Origin: Cryobacterium sp. M96
GTDB lineage: Bacteria > Actinomycetota > Actinomycetes > Actinomycetales > Microbacteriaceae
Direction of reading: 5' to 3'
Assembly (NCBI RefSeq): GCF_002929845.1
Contig: NZ_PJJS01000036.1
Coordinates: 1-63,997 of the forward strand
DNA length: 63,997 nt
Shown here: piece after piece, positions 36,169 to 44,409 of the stretch
Layout of the letters: the number at the start of each line of letters is the position of its first letter
How positions within the stretch are numbered: the stretch's first letter is position 1
Notes under the pieces: model-generated
Databases searched by the model: none
What the model was told of the DNA's origin: nothing
Seen by the model: the letters and a program-made list of their open reading frames with translations, nothing else
Made by a program: the position numbers and the translations under genes

Positions 36169-36818
36169 GGCTGGCCGGGGATGGGCAGCAGGCCGTCTTC
36201 CAGTGCCCGCTTGTAGAGGTCGATCTTGGTGTTCGCCGGGCGGCCGACCCGCTCATATTTCGAGCGCACCCGACGGATGTAGTCGATCACCGTGGCCTCG
36301 GAGAGTCCCATCCGCGAGGCCACCAGCGGTGCCTTCGCGCCCGCAGCGTAGAGCGAGAGCACCTCGCACTCGCGCACGCTCAGGCCCGCGTCGGAGAGGT
36401 CGGGATCGCCGTCGAGGGCCGCGGCCCACTCGGTGGAGACCACGGTCTCCCCCGCCGCCGCCCGGGTGACGGCGTCGAGCAGCACCGCGGTCGGCTCGGA
36501 CTTGCGCACCACACCCAGCACGCCGCTGCGCGCCGCGGCCCGCATCAGAGCGGCGTCGTCGCCACCGGTGAACGCAAGCACCGCCGCGCCCGCCCCGCGC
36601 AGCCGGTCGACGTTGCCGGTGGCGGTGGACCCGTCGGAGAGCCGCAGATCCAGGATGACCAGGTCGACGGGCGTCTGCTGCACGGCAGACTCGAGCAGCT
36701 CGGTCACGGTCGCGACCGTGGCCACCACCTCGATCTCGGGGATCGTGGCGAAGAGGCCGGCGAATCCGCGGGCGACGATCTCGTGGTCATCGATCAGGGC
36801 TACGCGAAAGCGGGACAT
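36165..36818 (-). CDS. LuxR/NarL-family response regulator
   Basis: A 217-residue two-component regulator. The receiver domain has the acidic pair Asp10/Asp11 (LIDDHEIV), phospho-acceptor Asp57 (LVILDLRLSDG) and the conserved Lys in VVRKSEP near residue 107. The C-terminal helix-turn-helix (about 140-205) contains LSVRECEVLSLYAAGAKAPLVA and MGLSEATVIDYIRRVRSKY, a LuxR-type DNA-binding domain. It is translated first and coupled to the downstream fused kinase. It may also serve the split system upstream, which lacks its own regulator; target genes are not evident. Confidence 0.9.
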   Translation of the reverse strand: MSRFRVALIDDHEIVARGFAGLFATIPEIEVVATVATVTELLESAVQQTPVDLVILDLRLSDGSTATGNVDRLRGAGAAVLAFTGGDDAALMRAAARSGVLGVVRKSEPTAVLLDAVTRAAAGETVVSTEWAAALDGDPDLSDAGLSVRECEVLSLYAAGAKAPLVASRMGLSEATVIDYIRRVRSKYERVGRPANTKIDLYKRALEDGLLPIPGQP

Positions 36819-37065
36819 CAGCGATCCTTGGATTCTCGGGGCGGTGCCTGCCGGGGTCTCGGGCAGGGTTCAACGACGTGCGGAGTGACCCCTGTTCTGG
36901 TGCCACAAGAAGTAACGGCTGGTCAGTCCGGAAAGCGGCCCTTACGTTTAGGCATGGGGAAAACCAACCGGGGGGTTGGTGGGGCGCTCGCGATCCCGAA
37001 GTCGTTCGAGCGCCCCGTCCTTCCAGTTGTCACGCGAGTGCGGTCCGTCCTGCGGGCGTGGGTGC

Positions 37066-37695
37066 TCATGTGGATGCGGGCCGGCTGCGGTTGTTCAGCA
37101 CACCATTGCTTTCCTCGAGGTAGCACGATCCGCAGAGCGACTCGTAGGTCACCTCGGCGCCGTCGATGGCCACCTGGTCGCCGTCGAAGACGAAGACCCC
37201 GTCGATCTGGCGCCCGTTGAACACGGCCTTGCGCCCACACCGGCAGATGGTTTTCAGCTCTTCGAGGCTGTGCGCCACCTCGAGCAGGCGCCGGCTGCCC
37301 GGAAAGGCCACCGTCTGAAAATCGGTGCGGATACCGTAGGCCAGCACCGGGATGTTCTCGAGGATAGCGATGCGCAGCAGGTCGTCCACCTGCTGCTCGG
37401 TGAGGAACTGCGCCTCGTCCACCAGCAGGGCGCTCACGTCGAGGCCGGTCTCGGCGAGCACCCGGGCGCGGTGCTCGTGGAAGAGGGCGTAGGCATCCGT
37501 CTCGGGGGTGAGCAGGTAGTCCACGGCCCGGGTGACGCCGAGCCGGGAGAGGATGCCCCGGTCGCCCTTGGTGTCGACCGACGGTTTGGCCAACAGCACC
37601 TGGTGGCCGCGTTCCTCATAGTTGTAGGCGGCCTGGAGCATCGAGGTGCTCTTGCCGCTGTTCATGGCTCCGTAGCGGAAATACAGTTTCGCCAT
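37066..37695 (-). CDS. tdk: Thymidine kinase (type II)
   Basis: Phosphorylates thymidine with ATP for salvage. The P-loop GAMNSGKST is at residues 9-17, the Asp-Glu of VSALLVDEAQFL follows, the zinc-binding pairs are CRCGRKA and CGSCYLEE, and the lasso-type thymidine-binding segment is VAIDGAEVTYESLC. Length 209 is typical. It stands alone between the two signalling systems with about 90 and 250 bases either side. Confidence 0.93.
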   Translation of the reverse strand: MAKLYFRYGAMNSGKSTSMLQAAYNYEERGHQVLLAKPSVDTKGDRGILSRLGVTRAVDYLLTPETDAYALFHEHRARVLAETGLDVSALLVDEAQFLTEQQVDDLLRIAILENIPVLAYGIRTDFQTVAFPGSRRLLEVAHSLEELKTICRCGRKAVFNGRQIDGVFVFDGDQVAIDGAEVTYESLCGSCYLEESNGVLNNRSRPAST

Positions 37696-37787
37696 TGCGT
37701 GGTCGCCCCCTCGGCTGGTCGCGCTCGTGCCGCTCTGCTGCGCTGCGTCATGCCGCGCTGCGTGTCGTGGCGCTGCGTGCGCCTAGC

Positions 37788-39128
37788 TCAGCGTACTGGT
37801 GGAACCGGGCGGGGGCGCTTGTCGCCGAATTCCAGCGTCAGGCCGGGGCGACGGATGCTCACCCGCACCCACGGGAACACCACCCGCAGCACCGCCGTGT
37901 AGGAGCGCAGCAGGGCGCGCACCCGGCGCGGCGGGAGGTCGAGCGCCACCCGGATCGAGAACGTGTCGATGCCGGAGTGCCGCTGCTGGCGGTCGCTCGG
38001 CGGATCGACCTGGGTGTCGGGCTCGGAGTCGGGCTCGGTGTCGGCCTGCACCACGAGGCTGCGCGGGTCGAAGCCGGGGGCCAGGCAGAGCATGCTGATC
38101 AGGGCCGAGGTGGCCGCGCGCTGCTGCGTGCCGAAGTGCGCCGCCCGGTGCTCGGGGTCGGCCACGACGAGCAGCGGATCCTTGCCACGCTCGAGGAGCG
38201 CCGTGCGTTCGCGGGCGATGACGGCATCGAGCCAGGTCTCGTCGATGTGCGCCACGATCGCCCGGCGAACCCCGGCGGCGAGCTCGTTCGCGCGATTGAT
38301 GTCGGCCTTGGTCACCACGCCGCGTTCGAGCACGCCGTCGAAGAGGGGGAAGACACCGGGCTGCAGGGTGGCGAGCTGCTGCTCGACCACCTGGCGCACC
38401 ACGCTGCCGCGGGATTCTTCGGTGCGCCGGGCGATGGCGCGGCGGGCATCCGTTTGCCAGGCCAGCAGTTGACGCACGATGCGGCGGGAATACGCGGCGC
38501 CGGCAAGGCCGAGTGCGAGCACCTGGGTGACCGCGACGACCACGAAGACGCCCGACGGCACCCGCAGCGAGCGGAACGGTTCCTGCGGCAGTGTGACCGC
38601 GGCCACGACGACGGAGGCGAGCACCGCGGTCAGCGCCAGTTCACGCCACGGGCGGAAGGGGGCGAGGGCCACGAGCAGGAAGCCGATGGTGATCGGGCCG
38701 AAGTCGTCTTGCACCAGGGAGTTGCTGCCCCAGCGGGCGGCCTGGTCGAGCAGGTGGGCGGCCAGGCCGAGGCTGATGATCAGCAGCAGCGACGTCTGGC
38801 GCACCGGGGACCGCGATGGTCGTACGGCCGACACGAGCGCGGCGGACGCCGCTGCGGTGGCGACGAGCGCGAGCACGGCCAGGAACGGATGCCGGATCTC
38901 GTCGGCCTGCAGCACCGTGGTCACCACCGCGTAGCCGAACACGACCAGGGCGATGCCGGGCACGATCGTCCAGACCGCGAGGGCGCCGAGCGGGTCGAGG
39001 CGCTGCTGGGTGAAGGCGTGCGGTTTGGTGTGAGGCGTGGGGACGGGGGTGTGGTTCTGCTGTGCGGCTGCAGCTGCGGCCGTGGCCGCGGCGCTGCCTG
39101 ATGGCGAGGTTGCGTTCGTGGGTGTCAC
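37788..39128 (-). CDS. Membrane protein, partner of the adjacent sensor kinase-like gene
   Basis: A 446-residue protein starting at GTG 39128, which overlaps the kinase-like gene's stop by 4 bases (GTGA). After an Ala/Thr/Pro-rich tail, four to five helices span about 45-200, followed by a coiled-coil-like stretch (RRIVRQLLAWQTDARRAIARR) and a cytoplasmic C-terminal domain with RANELAAGVRRAIVAHIDETW, DPLLVVADPEH and VRVSIRRPGLTLEFGD. No kinase or catalytic motif is visible. Its layout and some phrases match the C-terminal half of the fused protein at 33832, where the two modules are one polypeptide, which implies that this protein and the upstream kinase-like protein interact. Earlier in-frame starts would overlap the kinase gene extensively and are rejected. 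Confidence 0.65.
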   Translation of the reverse strand: MTPTNATSPSGSAAATAAAAAAQQNHTPVPTPHTKPHAFTQQRLDPLGALAVWTIVPGIALVVFGYAVVTTVLQADEIRHPFLAVLALVATAAASAALVSAVRPSRSPVRQTSLLLIISLGLAAHLLDQAARWGSNSLVQDDFGPITIGFLLVALAPFRPWRELALTAVLASVVVAAVTLPQEPFRSLRVPSGVFVVVAVTQVLALGLAGAAYSRRIVRQLLAWQTDARRAIARRTEESRGSVVRQVVEQQLATLQPGVFPLFDGVLERGVVTKADINRANELAAGVRRAIVAHIDETWLDAVIARERTALLERGKDPLLVVADPEHRAAHFGTQQRAATSALISMLCLAPGFDPRSLVVQADTEPDSEPDTQVDPPSDRQQRHSGIDTFSIRVALDLPPRRVRALLRSYTAVLRVVFPWVRVSIRRPGLTLEFGDKRPRPVPPVR

Positions 39129-40522
39129 TGAGCCACCCGCTCGGGGTCTGGGGTTTCTGTTTGTTCGGGCTGTTTTGTCGGCTCGGCGTGCCCGCCGGGT
39201 TCCTCGATCGCCACGGGCACGCTCAGCATCACCGAGGTGCCGGCGCCCGGCCGGGTGAGGATGCTCACCGAGCCACCCAGGCGTTCGATCCGGCGGCGCA
39301 CCGCCTGGCGCAGGCCGAGACGGTCGGCGCCGGTCTCCGATTCCGTGAAGCCGCGCCCAGCATCCATCACCATCAGTGAAATGCTGCTCGGCTCGGACTC
39401 GATCACGACCTCGGCGGCGACGATGCCGGAGTGGAGGATCACGTTCACGAGGCACTGCTGCACCGCCAGGCTCAGCTCGCGGTCGCTGGCCGGGCTCAGG
39501 CGGCCGAGGGCGGCGCGGTCTCCCGTGACTTCGACCACGAGGCCACGATCGCGACTGCGCTCGATGGCGGCGTAGACCGCGCTGGTGAGCCAGGCATCCG
39601 TGCCCCCGTGCGGTTCGACGCTCAGCGCATCGGCGTCGGTGAGCCAGTCGGTGCCGCGCAGGGTCTGCAGGGTGTCACGGATGCTGCCGGCCAGGTTGGC
39701 GCTGAGCGGCCCGGGATGCGCGCGGGCGAGGGCGACGAGCTGCTGGAGGGTGGTGTCCTGACCCAGGGCGAGGGTGCGCAGGTCGAGCTCGTGGCGCAGC
39801 AGGCGGGTCTGGTCGGTCTGCATGGCCCGGTGCAGGGCGATCTGAACGGACCACTCGCGGCGCACGAAGACCGTGAGCAGCAGCACGCTGACGAGGAAGA
39901 GATAGGTCGAGATGGTGAAGACGTCCGCGCCGTAGGGCACCTCGGTTTGCGTGGCGGCGTACACCGTGACGGCTTCGGCCAGGACGAAGGCGGTGGTGCT
40001 CCAGAGCACGCCGGCACGGGCGGAGACTCCGGCGCCGCCGATCATGACCAGGGCCAGTTTCGGCAGGGTGACGAGGAAGACGTTCGAGCTCGGGAACAGG
40101 GCGGGGATGCCGAGCACGGTAATCGTGTAGAGGTAGGTGGCGACGGTGCCGGTCACGAGGTAGGCGATCGTCAGGGCGACGGTGCGGCGCAGGGAGAGGG
40201 CGATCAGCACGGCGGCCATGAGGAGGAGGGCGACGATGGTGGCGAGGGTTTCGGTGGGTGTGGTGGCGAGCGTTGCGGCGGCTGTGGTGGCTGCGGTTGT
40301 GGCTGCGGTTGTGGCTGTGGCGGTTGTGGCTGCGGTTGTGGCGGTTGTGGAAGTTGTTGTGGCGGTTGTGGCTGCGGTTGTGGCTGCGGTTGTGGACAAA
40401 CTGAGGAGGATGATGGCGGCGAGGGAGGCGGCCAGGCAGGTCAGCGCAAACCAGTGTGCAGCCCGCGCGAGGGCATGGCTGAGGGCCCTCGTGACCAGGT
40501 GGTCCGGGAGTCCAAGCGTCAT
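39125..40522 (-). CDS. Sensor kinase-like protein with degenerate phospho-acceptor site
   Basis: A 465-residue membrane protein starting at ATG 40522 (AGAGGG 5 bases upstream). A first helix (about 24-42) is followed by a 47-residue almost pure Ala/Thr stretch (43-89), then several helices to about 220. The HATPase domain has N360 (LVNVILHS), DAGRGF at 387-392 and RPGAGTSV. In the dimerisation helix the position of the phospho-accepting His of the fused kinase (VHDSVIST) is occupied by Gln255 (GQDTTLQQ), so normal autophosphorylation may not occur. It is coupled to the downstream partner gene. No response regulator accompanies this pair. Confidence 0.72.
   Translation of the reverse strand: MTLGLPDHLVTRALSHALARAAHWFALTCLAASLAAIILLSLSTTAATTAATTATTTSTTATTAATTATATTAATTAATTAAATLATTPTETLATIVALLLMAAVLIALSLRRTVALTIAYLVTGTVATYLYTITVLGIPALFPSSNVFLVTLPKLALVMIGGAGVSARAGVLWSTTAFVLAEAVTVYAATQTEVPYGADVFTISTYLFLVSVLLLTVFVRREWSVQIALHRAMQTDQTRLLRHELDLRTLALGQDTTLQQLVALARAHPGPLSANLAGSIRDTLQTLRGTDWLTDADALSVEPHGGTDAWLTSAVYAAIERSRDRGLVVEVTGDRAALGRLSPASDRELSLAVQQCLVNVILHSGIVAAEVVIESEPSSISLMVMDAGRGFTESETGADRLGLRQAVRRRIERLGGSVSILTRPGAGTSVMLSVPVAIEEPGGHAEPTKQPEQTETPDPERVAQ
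40256..40396 (-). repeat. Ala/Thr-coding micro-repeats in kinase-like gene
   Basis: GTGGCTGCGGTTGTGGCGGT-like 6-, 9- and 12-bp units are repeated in frame and encode Ala-Ala-Thr-Thr strings between the first and second membrane helices. All unit lengths are multiples of three, so copy changes alter linker length, not frame. Confidence 0.75.
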
Positions 40523-40853
40523 GGCAACCCTCTCTGTTCGGTTGATTCTCTCATTCCGCGAGGGCGCTTCCGCGCTGCCCCGGGTAATCCGCTTCGCCCA
40601 GATCGAATTCGACGGAGATTGTGCACAATAACGTGGCCAAGGGCCCCTTTGCGCAATCATCCTGCAAGATCTCCGTCGAATTCGTTCGGCTGGGGTCGCG
40701 CGGGGCGGCGGGGCATCCGTCGCCTACGGTCGGGTGGCGCTGCGGCTCCGGCGGCTCTGGCGGCTCTGGCGGCTCTGGCGGCTCTGGCCCTAGCCACCCT
40801 GCCATCCCCCGCGCCCCTCCATGCCTTCCCTGCCTTCCCCCCGCGCCCGGTTG
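40523..40853. other. Intergenic region with inverted repeats, no gene
   Basis: Upstream of the kinase-like gene. It holds a perfect 16-bp inverted repeat (40604-40619 and 40669-40684), four 9-bp tandem units GCGGCTCTG (about 40751-40787), and GC-rich filler. No coding sequence with a credible start. Confidence 0.6.
40604..40684. repeat. 81-bp element with perfect 16-bp inverted arms
   Basis: CGAATTCGACGGAGAT (40604-40619) is repeated inverted as ATCTCCGTCGAATTCG (40669-40684). Inside are further symmetric pieces, GATTGTGCAC facing TTGCGCAATC, and a central AAGGGCCCCTT. It lies 82 bases upstream of the kinase-like start. Could be a small mobile palindromic element or a regulatory structure; no second copy seen here. 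Confidence 0.8.
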
Positions 40854-40959
40854 TGGCTAACTCAGGAGATCCCAGCCGCTGGCCACGGCGCGGGCACGGA
40901 TCAGTGCCGAAGTCGCCGCGACTCGGCCACGACCCCGCCGGGATCTCCTGAGTTGGCCA
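40854..40959. repeat. Palindromic repeat, family 1 (GGCTAACTCAGGAGATC), copy 1
   Basis: Left arm GGCTAACTCAGGAGATCC begins at 40855; right arm GGATCTCCTGAGTTGGCC ends at 40958. The arms pair almost perfectly; the 68-base interior is GC-rich and not shared between copies. Confidence 0.85.
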
Positions 40960-40991
40960 CCAGTCCCCGCCTCTTCCCACCCCCGGGCACG

Positions 40992-41071
40992 CACATCTCC
41001 TGCAATTTGGCCAAAATAGGCTGATTCCGGCCCGTTTTGACCCGCTTCTGAGAATCTGCAGGAGTTATGCA
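40992..41071. repeat. Conserved spacer element between family 1 repeats, copy 1
   Basis: This 80-base block lies between family 1 copies 1 and 2. It starts CACATCTCCTGCAATTTGGC and ends GAGAATCTGCAGGAGTTATG plus CA, with inverted ends CTCCTGCA/TGCAGGAG. A diverged copy occupies the same relative place between family 1 copies 4 and 5 (63421-63490), sharing TGGCCAA and GCAGGAGTTATGCA. Confidence 0.7.
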
Positions 41072-41207
41072 GAGCATGGCTCGGGTACGGGCCCGCAGCG
41101 ACGGCAAGAAAATACCGCGGCACCGGTGCAGGGGCCTCCCCGCACCGATATCGGCCCTCCTGGAGCAGGAGCAGGGCGCAGCGACCGCGGTCACCGACAT
41201 CGGATGT

Positions 41208-41312
41208 GGCTAACTCAGGAGATCCCAGCCGGCGGCCCGACCACGGGCGCGAAGCAGTGCCAAAGTAGCCGACACTCGGCCGCGACTCAGGCGAGATCTC
41301 CTGAGTTAGCCC
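41208..41312. repeat. Palindromic repeat, family 1, copy 2
   Basis: Left arm GTGGCTAACTCAGGAGATCC (41206-41225) and right arm GATCTCCTGAGTTAGCC (41296-41312). The interior shares GCGCG(G/A) AGCAGTGCC(A/G)AAGT-type wording with copy 1 (CAGTGCCGAAGT versus CAGTGCCAAAGT), so these two neighbouring copies are closer to each other than to the rest. Confidence 0.85.
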
Positions 41313-41487
41313 CACCACGGGCCGGGTGTCGAGGCTCTTGAGCGAGCCAGCGTCAGGGCGTGACGGGTGCGGCGGCGCGGCATCCGTTCGGGGCAGCAGT
41401 GTGAGCTAACTTCGGAGAAATTCGCGACACGCCGGTTGACGCGCCTGGGGTTACCCGGTCTTTTCGGACGGGGTCCTCGGTTTCATT

Positions 41488-42335
41488 TTAGGCGGCGAGT
41501 GTGAGTTTGATGAGGCGTTCGGTGGGTGTTGAGTAGCCGAGAGTTTGGTGCAGGCGAACGTTGTTGAAGTGGTGAACGGAGTTGATGACTTCGGTGCGGG
41601 CCTTGCGCCTTGTCGTGAAGGTTTGCCAGTTGAGGCTTTCGCTCTTGAGTTTGGAGAAGAACGTTTCGGCGGCGGCGTTGTCCCAACACTGCATCTTCGC
41701 GCCCATGGAGCGGATGATGCCGTGTCGGCCGCAGTACTTCGTGAACCGTTTCGACCGGTATTGGACTCCGTGGTCGGAGTGGAAAACTGCTCCTGGTTTG
41801 ACGTGGCCGGTCTCTAGGGCCATGTTCATGGCCCGGGTGATGAGTTGGGTGGTCATGCGGGCCCCGGTCGCGTGGCTGAGCACGGAGCGGGAGGCTAGGT
41901 CGATGACGGTGGCGAGATAGAGCCAGCCTTCCTGGGTGTGGATGTAGGTGATATCACCGACGAGGATCGTGCCGACGCTCAGCGAGGTGAAGTCCCGCAG
42001 GAGCAGATCGACCGGGTCGGCCAGTCGGGAGGCCCGCTGGTAGCGGATCGTGAAGGCGCGTTCTGCAGCTGGGGAGATTAATCCGAGATCGTGCATGATT
42101 CCGGCGATGGTTTTGCGGTTCACCGGGACCGGTTCAGAGCCGCGGTGACTTTGCGGTATCCGGCCGCGCCCTTGGACTCGGCGAACGCGATCATCACCTG
42201 CGCGGTGAGGTCTTCATGCCGCCTCTGCGCGGGCGCGGTGACGTGGTGCGACCAGTCGGAGAACCCTGACGTTGATACTCCGAGCCGGCGGCAGAGGTAG
42301 GCGATGGGGAAGTCAGCCTTCATCCGGGAGATCAT
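41488..42335 (-). pseudogene. IS3-family transposase OrfB, frameshifted
   Basis: The N-terminal part (42335-42120) reads MKADFPIAYLCRRLGVSTSG to GYRKVTAALNRSR and stops. The remainder reads VNRKTIAGIMHDLGLIS, VGDITYIHTQEGWLYLATVI, FHSDHGVQYRS, MQCWDNAAAETFFSKLKSE and ends TPTERLIKLTLAA at 41488, in another frame. Loss of one base near 42125 (CGGTCCCGGTG, expected to encode RSPV) explains the break. The DDE residues are intact, so the damage is recent or a sequencing error. The N-terminal frame starts with an ATGA overlap with orfA rather than by the usual slippery sequence. Confidence 0.85.
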
Positions 42336-42643
42336 TTCGAACCGTGGTCGTTTTGATCGAGCTCCAGGAAGAAAGCCTTCGCTTTTTTCTCGAAGTCGAG
42401 ATCCCTCCGCAGCAGGGCGTTTTCCTTTTCCAAGTCCCGGATCCGTTTCCGGGCTTGCGGCGTGAGCTCACCAGCAGGATCGATGGTCTCCAGCCTCGCG
42501 GCGTTGACCCAAGTCCACAGAGTCCGGTGGTTGATCCCGAGCGCTGCGGCGACTTTCACGATCGATTTGTCGCCCTCCGCGACGCGGGCCACCGCGGCAG
42601 CCCGAAACTCCGGGCTGAAGTGTGTGTGTTTCTCGTGTTCCAT
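42332..42643 (-). CDS. IS3-family transposase OrfA
   Basis: A 103-residue helix-turn-helix protein starting at ATG 42643: HFSPEFRAAAVARVAEGD, VAAALGINHRTLWTWVNAA, then a coiled coil (ARKRIRDLEKENALLRRDLD). It is intact and would bind the IS ends. Its last four bases overlap the start of orfB. Confidence 0.88.
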   Translation of the reverse strand: MEHEKHTHFSPEFRAAAVARVAEGDKSIVKVAAALGINHRTLWTWVNAARLETIDPAGELTPQARKRIRDLEKENALLRRDLDFEKKAKAFFLELDQNDHGSK

Positions 42644-42743
42644 TTGTCTATCCAATCCTGAATCCAGGAGGACTGTCCGGAAACACCGGGTCACCCCAAG
42701 GCCGCTCGACCGGCATGTTGCGAAAAACTCCGAAGTTACGGGC

Positions 42744-42850
42744 TGAGAACAGGCACCCCCAGCCCACAGGCACCCCCAGCCCAGGCGGCACCACCCCCAG
42801 CCCGCGGGCACGGGCAGAGAACAGGCACCCCCCCCCAGCCCGTGGGGCCC
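42744..42850. repeat. C-rich tandem repeat between IS and mqo
   Basis: Imperfect units of GGCACCCCCAGCCC, some with added CACA or GGCGG, ending in a run of nine C bases (about 42828-42836). It lies directly downstream of the mqo stop (42877) on that gene's 3' side and next to the split palindrome. No coding capacity. Confidence 0.7.
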
Positions 42851-42876
42851 GGGCAACCCCGCCCCCGGGCAACCGC

Positions 42877-44346
42877 CTACGCGGTCAGGTTCAGCACGGC
42901 CGCGGTCGCGGCGAGCGACGCGGCGGCAACGGCCGGGTCGTCGGAGAGCTTCGTGCCGAGGCTCGGGATCATCTCGCGCAGTCTGGGTTCCCAGGCCGGG
43001 TACTCCTCGGGGAAGCAGCGCTTGATCAGGTCAACCATGATCGGGGCCGCGGTCGAGGCTCCCGGGGAGGCGCCGAGCAGCCCGGCGATGGTGCCGTCGG
43101 CCGAGGTGATGACCTCGGTGCCGAACTGCAGCACGCCGCCCTGCTCCGGATCCTTCTTCATGACCTGCACGCGCTGTCCGGCGGTGATGAGTTCCCAGTC
43201 GGCGAGCTTCGCGGTCGGGATGAACTCCTGCAGCGCCTTGAGCTTCGTCTTCTTTGAGGCGAACACCTCGCCGATCAGGTACTTCATCAGGCCGAAGTTG
43301 TGCGCCGCCACAGCCAGCATCGGCCCGATGTTGTGCACCCGGATCGAGAACGGCAGGTCGAGCCAGCTGCTCGACTTGAGGAACTTGGGGGTGAAGCCGG
43401 CGTATGGTCCGAACAGAAGCGAGGTCTCTCCATCGACGACGCGGGTATCGAGGTGCGGCACCGACATGGGCGGAGCACCCTTCGCCGCCTTGCCGTAGAC
43501 CTTGGCGTGGTGCTGGGCGACGAGCTTCTGGTTCGTGGTGCGTAGGAACTGCCCGCTGATCGGGAACCCGCCGAAACCCTTGATCTCGGGGATGCCGCTC
43601 TGCTGCAGCAGCGCCAGGGCGCCGCCGCCTGCACCGACGAAGACGAACCGGGCGTTGACGACGCTCGGGTGGTTGCCGACCAGGCGGCGCAGGTTGAGCT
43701 TCCATGAGCCATCCGTGAGCTGTTTCACACCGGTGACCTGCTGGTTCATGTGCACGCCCACGCCCTCGGCGGTGAGGTTGGCGAAAAGGTAGCGGGTGAG
43801 GGCGCCGAAGTCCACGTCGGTGCCGGACACGATGCGCGTCGCCGCGATCTTCTGGTTCTTCGGGCGCTTCTGGGTGAGGAGCGGGGTCCAGGTGCCGATC
43901 ACGGCCGGATCCTCGCTGTACTCCATGCCCGCAAAGAGGGGCTCGCCCTGGAGTACTGCGAACCGCTTGCGCAGGTATTCGACGCTGCTCTCGCCGTGCA
44001 CGAAAGTCATGTGCGGGGTGGAGTTGATGAAGTTGGTGGGCTCGGGCAGCACGCCCGTCTCGACCAGGTGTGCCCACAGCTGGCGGCTGATCTGGAACTG
44101 CTCGTTGATCGCCACGGCCTTGGCCGCGGTCACCGAGCCGTCCTTCGATTCGGGCATGTAGTTCAGCTCGCACAGAGCCGCATGGCCGGTGCCCGCGTTG
44201 TTCCACGGGTTGGAGCTTTCCTGAGCGACTTCCCCCAATCGCTCGTAAACCTCGATGCTCCAGTCGGGCTGCAACTGCTTGATCAAGGTACCGAGGGTGG
44301 CGCTCATGATGCCGCCACCAATAAGAACGACATCAATCTTCGCCAT
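42877..44346 (-). CDS. mqo: Malate:quinone oxidoreductase
   Basis: FAD-dependent membrane-associated enzyme that oxidises malate to oxaloacetate and passes electrons to the quinone pool, replacing or assisting malate dehydrogenase. The FAD-binding start KIDVVLIGGGIMSATLGTLI, SSNPWNNAGTGHAALCELNY, and the C-terminal LLGASPGASTAAPIMVDLI are family signatures. ATG 44346 is chosen (GAAGGG 8 bases upstream) over GTG 44355. About 489 residues, normal. It is monocistronic; it is followed downstream by the C-rich repeat. Confidence 0.94.
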   Translation of the reverse strand: MAKIDVVLIGGGIMSATLGTLIKQLQPDWSIEVYERLGEVAQESSNPWNNAGTGHAALCELNYMPESKDGSVTAAKAVAINEQFQISRQLWAHLVETGVLPEPTNFINSTPHMTFVHGESSVEYLRKRFAVLQGEPLFAGMEYSEDPAVIGTWTPLLTQKRPKNQKIAATRIVSGTDVDFGALTRYLFANLTAEGVGVHMNQQVTGVKQLTDGSWKLNLRRLVGNHPSVVNARFVFVGAGGGALALLQQSGIPEIKGFGGFPISGQFLRTTNQKLVAQHHAKVYGKAAKGAPPMSVPHLDTRVVDGETSLLFGPYAGFTPKFLKSSSWLDLPFSIRVHNIGPMLAVAAHNFGLMKYLIGEVFASKKTKLKALQEFIPTAKLADWELITAGQRVQVMKKDPEQGGVLQFGTEVITSADGTIAGLLGASPGASTAAPIMVDLIKRCFPEEYPAWEPRLREMIPSLGTKLSDDPAVAAASLAATAAVLNLTA

Positions 44347-44409
44347 TGGATTCACCCTTCCACCATATCGGTGGCAACGGATGCCTCCCGCCGGGACGCA
44401 GACGCGTCA

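Larger units (their letters stand above)
41459..42685 (-). mobile_element. IS3-family insertion sequence, 1227 bp, inserted in a palindrome
   Basis: Ends read TCTTTTCGGACGGGGTCCTC at 41459 and, on the other strand from 42685, TGTTTCCGGACAGTCCTC, imperfect inverted repeats. A 4-bp CCGG flanks both ends (41455-41458, 42686-42689). It carries orfA and a frameshifted orfB on the minus strand. It differs in sequence from the IS at 17541. Confidence 0.88.
41407..42738. repeat. Palindromic repeat, family 2, copy 2, split by an IS at its centre
   Basis: Left half 41407-41458 begins TAACTTCGGAGAAATTCGCG and ends GGGGTTACCCGG; right half 42686-42738 begins CCGGGTCACCCC and ends CTCCGAAGTTA. Joined, they form a palindrome of about 101 bp with roughly 50-base arms (only a handful of mismatches). 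The IS3-family element occupies the exact dyad centre (CCCGGG), flanked by a CCGG duplication. Confidence 0.85.
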
